This document shows, in pieces, positions 6,016-6,071 of a stretch of 6,071 bases of DNA. Source of the stretch: Oscillospiraceae bacterium. GTDB taxonomy: Bacteria > Bacillota_A > Clostridia > Oscillospirales > JAAYXM01. Where the stretch lies: positions 1 to 6,071 of the forward strand of contig JAFQVE010000222.1 in NCBI GenBank assembly GCA_017408185.1, read 5' to 3'. The position numbers and the translations under genes were made by a program. Numbering within the stretch: the first letter of the stretch is position 1; every line of letters starts with the position of its first letter. The notes under the pieces are model-generated. The model had not been told where the DNA came from, did no database searches, and was given only the letters and a program-made list of their open reading frames with translations.

Positions 6016-6071
6016 ATGAAAAGACTCCTCAGCGTTCTTCTGTGCATCTGCATGGTTATGACGCTAATCCC
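6016..6071 (+). CDS. Secreted protein, N-terminal signal peptide only (3' partial)
   Basis: Only the first 18 codons plus two bases are present. They read MKRLLSVLLCICMVMTLI, then a proline codon (CCN): a basic n-region (Lys2-Arg3) followed by an uninterrupted hydrophobic core, a Sec signal peptide of the type common at the start of large exported or cell-surface proteins in Clostridia. The Cys residues at 10 and 12 lie inside the core, so a lipobox cannot be judged. AAGAAGGA (6001-6008) is a good ribosome binding site 7 bases before the ATG. The gene is driven by the 19-bp-spacer promoter, so it is a probable target of the neighbouring MerR regulator. Its function cannot be inferred from what is present. 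Confidence 0.72.
   Translation, partial: MKRLLSVLLCICMVMTLI

Noticed and set aside
1..6071. A phage, transposon, CRISPR or defence locus
   Set aside because: No transposase, integrase, regularly spaced repeats, target-site duplications or defence-type domains are visible; all genes fit metabolism or regulation.

Overview
The window looks like chromosome from a fermentative, probably gut-associated Clostridia (Bacillota), most likely near Ruminococcaceae/Oscillospiraceae. That is an inference from moderate GC, AG-rich Shine-Dalgarno sites, a long clostridial-type PRPP synthetase, a DUF4091 carbohydrate-active protein and a MerR/GyrI regulator. I see no mobile element, CRISPR array, tRNA or rRNA.

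Layout. (1) Bases 1-1421 (+) hold the 3' part of a DUF4091 protein with a glycoside-hydrolase-like TIM barrel; its start lies outside the window. A hairpin terminator at 1431-1466 follows. (2) A near-consensus sigma-A promoter (1567-1595) opens an apparent three-gene operon on the + strand: a long-form ribose-phosphate pyrophosphokinase (1654-2838), a PfkB sugar kinase best matched to 2-dehydro-3-deoxygluconokinase KdgK (2893-3921), and an Ldh/MDH type-2 family NAD(P)-dependent oxidoreductase (3954-5039). A strong stem-loop terminator at 5052-5085 ends it. (3) On the - strand, 5095-5859 encodes a MerR-family regulator with a GyrI-like effector domain, convergent with the operon. (4) The last ~200 bases form a divergent control region. 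A + strand promoter with the 19-bp spacer typical of MerR-activated promoters carries a perfect 7-bp dyad in that spacer. An overlapping - strand promoter points towards merR. The + promoter leads into the start of a signal-peptide protein (6016 to beyond the end).

How the genes may work together. KdgK plus an Ldh-type reductase suggests hexuronate or keto-deoxy sugar acid catabolism, where KdgK makes KDPG for an aldolase that is not in the window. The PRPP synthetase supplies nucleotide synthesis and may simply share the promoter. The DUF4091 protein is carbohydrate-related but separately terminated. The MerR regulator most likely controls itself and the adjacent secreted protein. I found no evidence of a wholly new system. 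The strongest unusual structure is the compact MerR divergent switch driving an exported protein rather than an obvious efflux pump.
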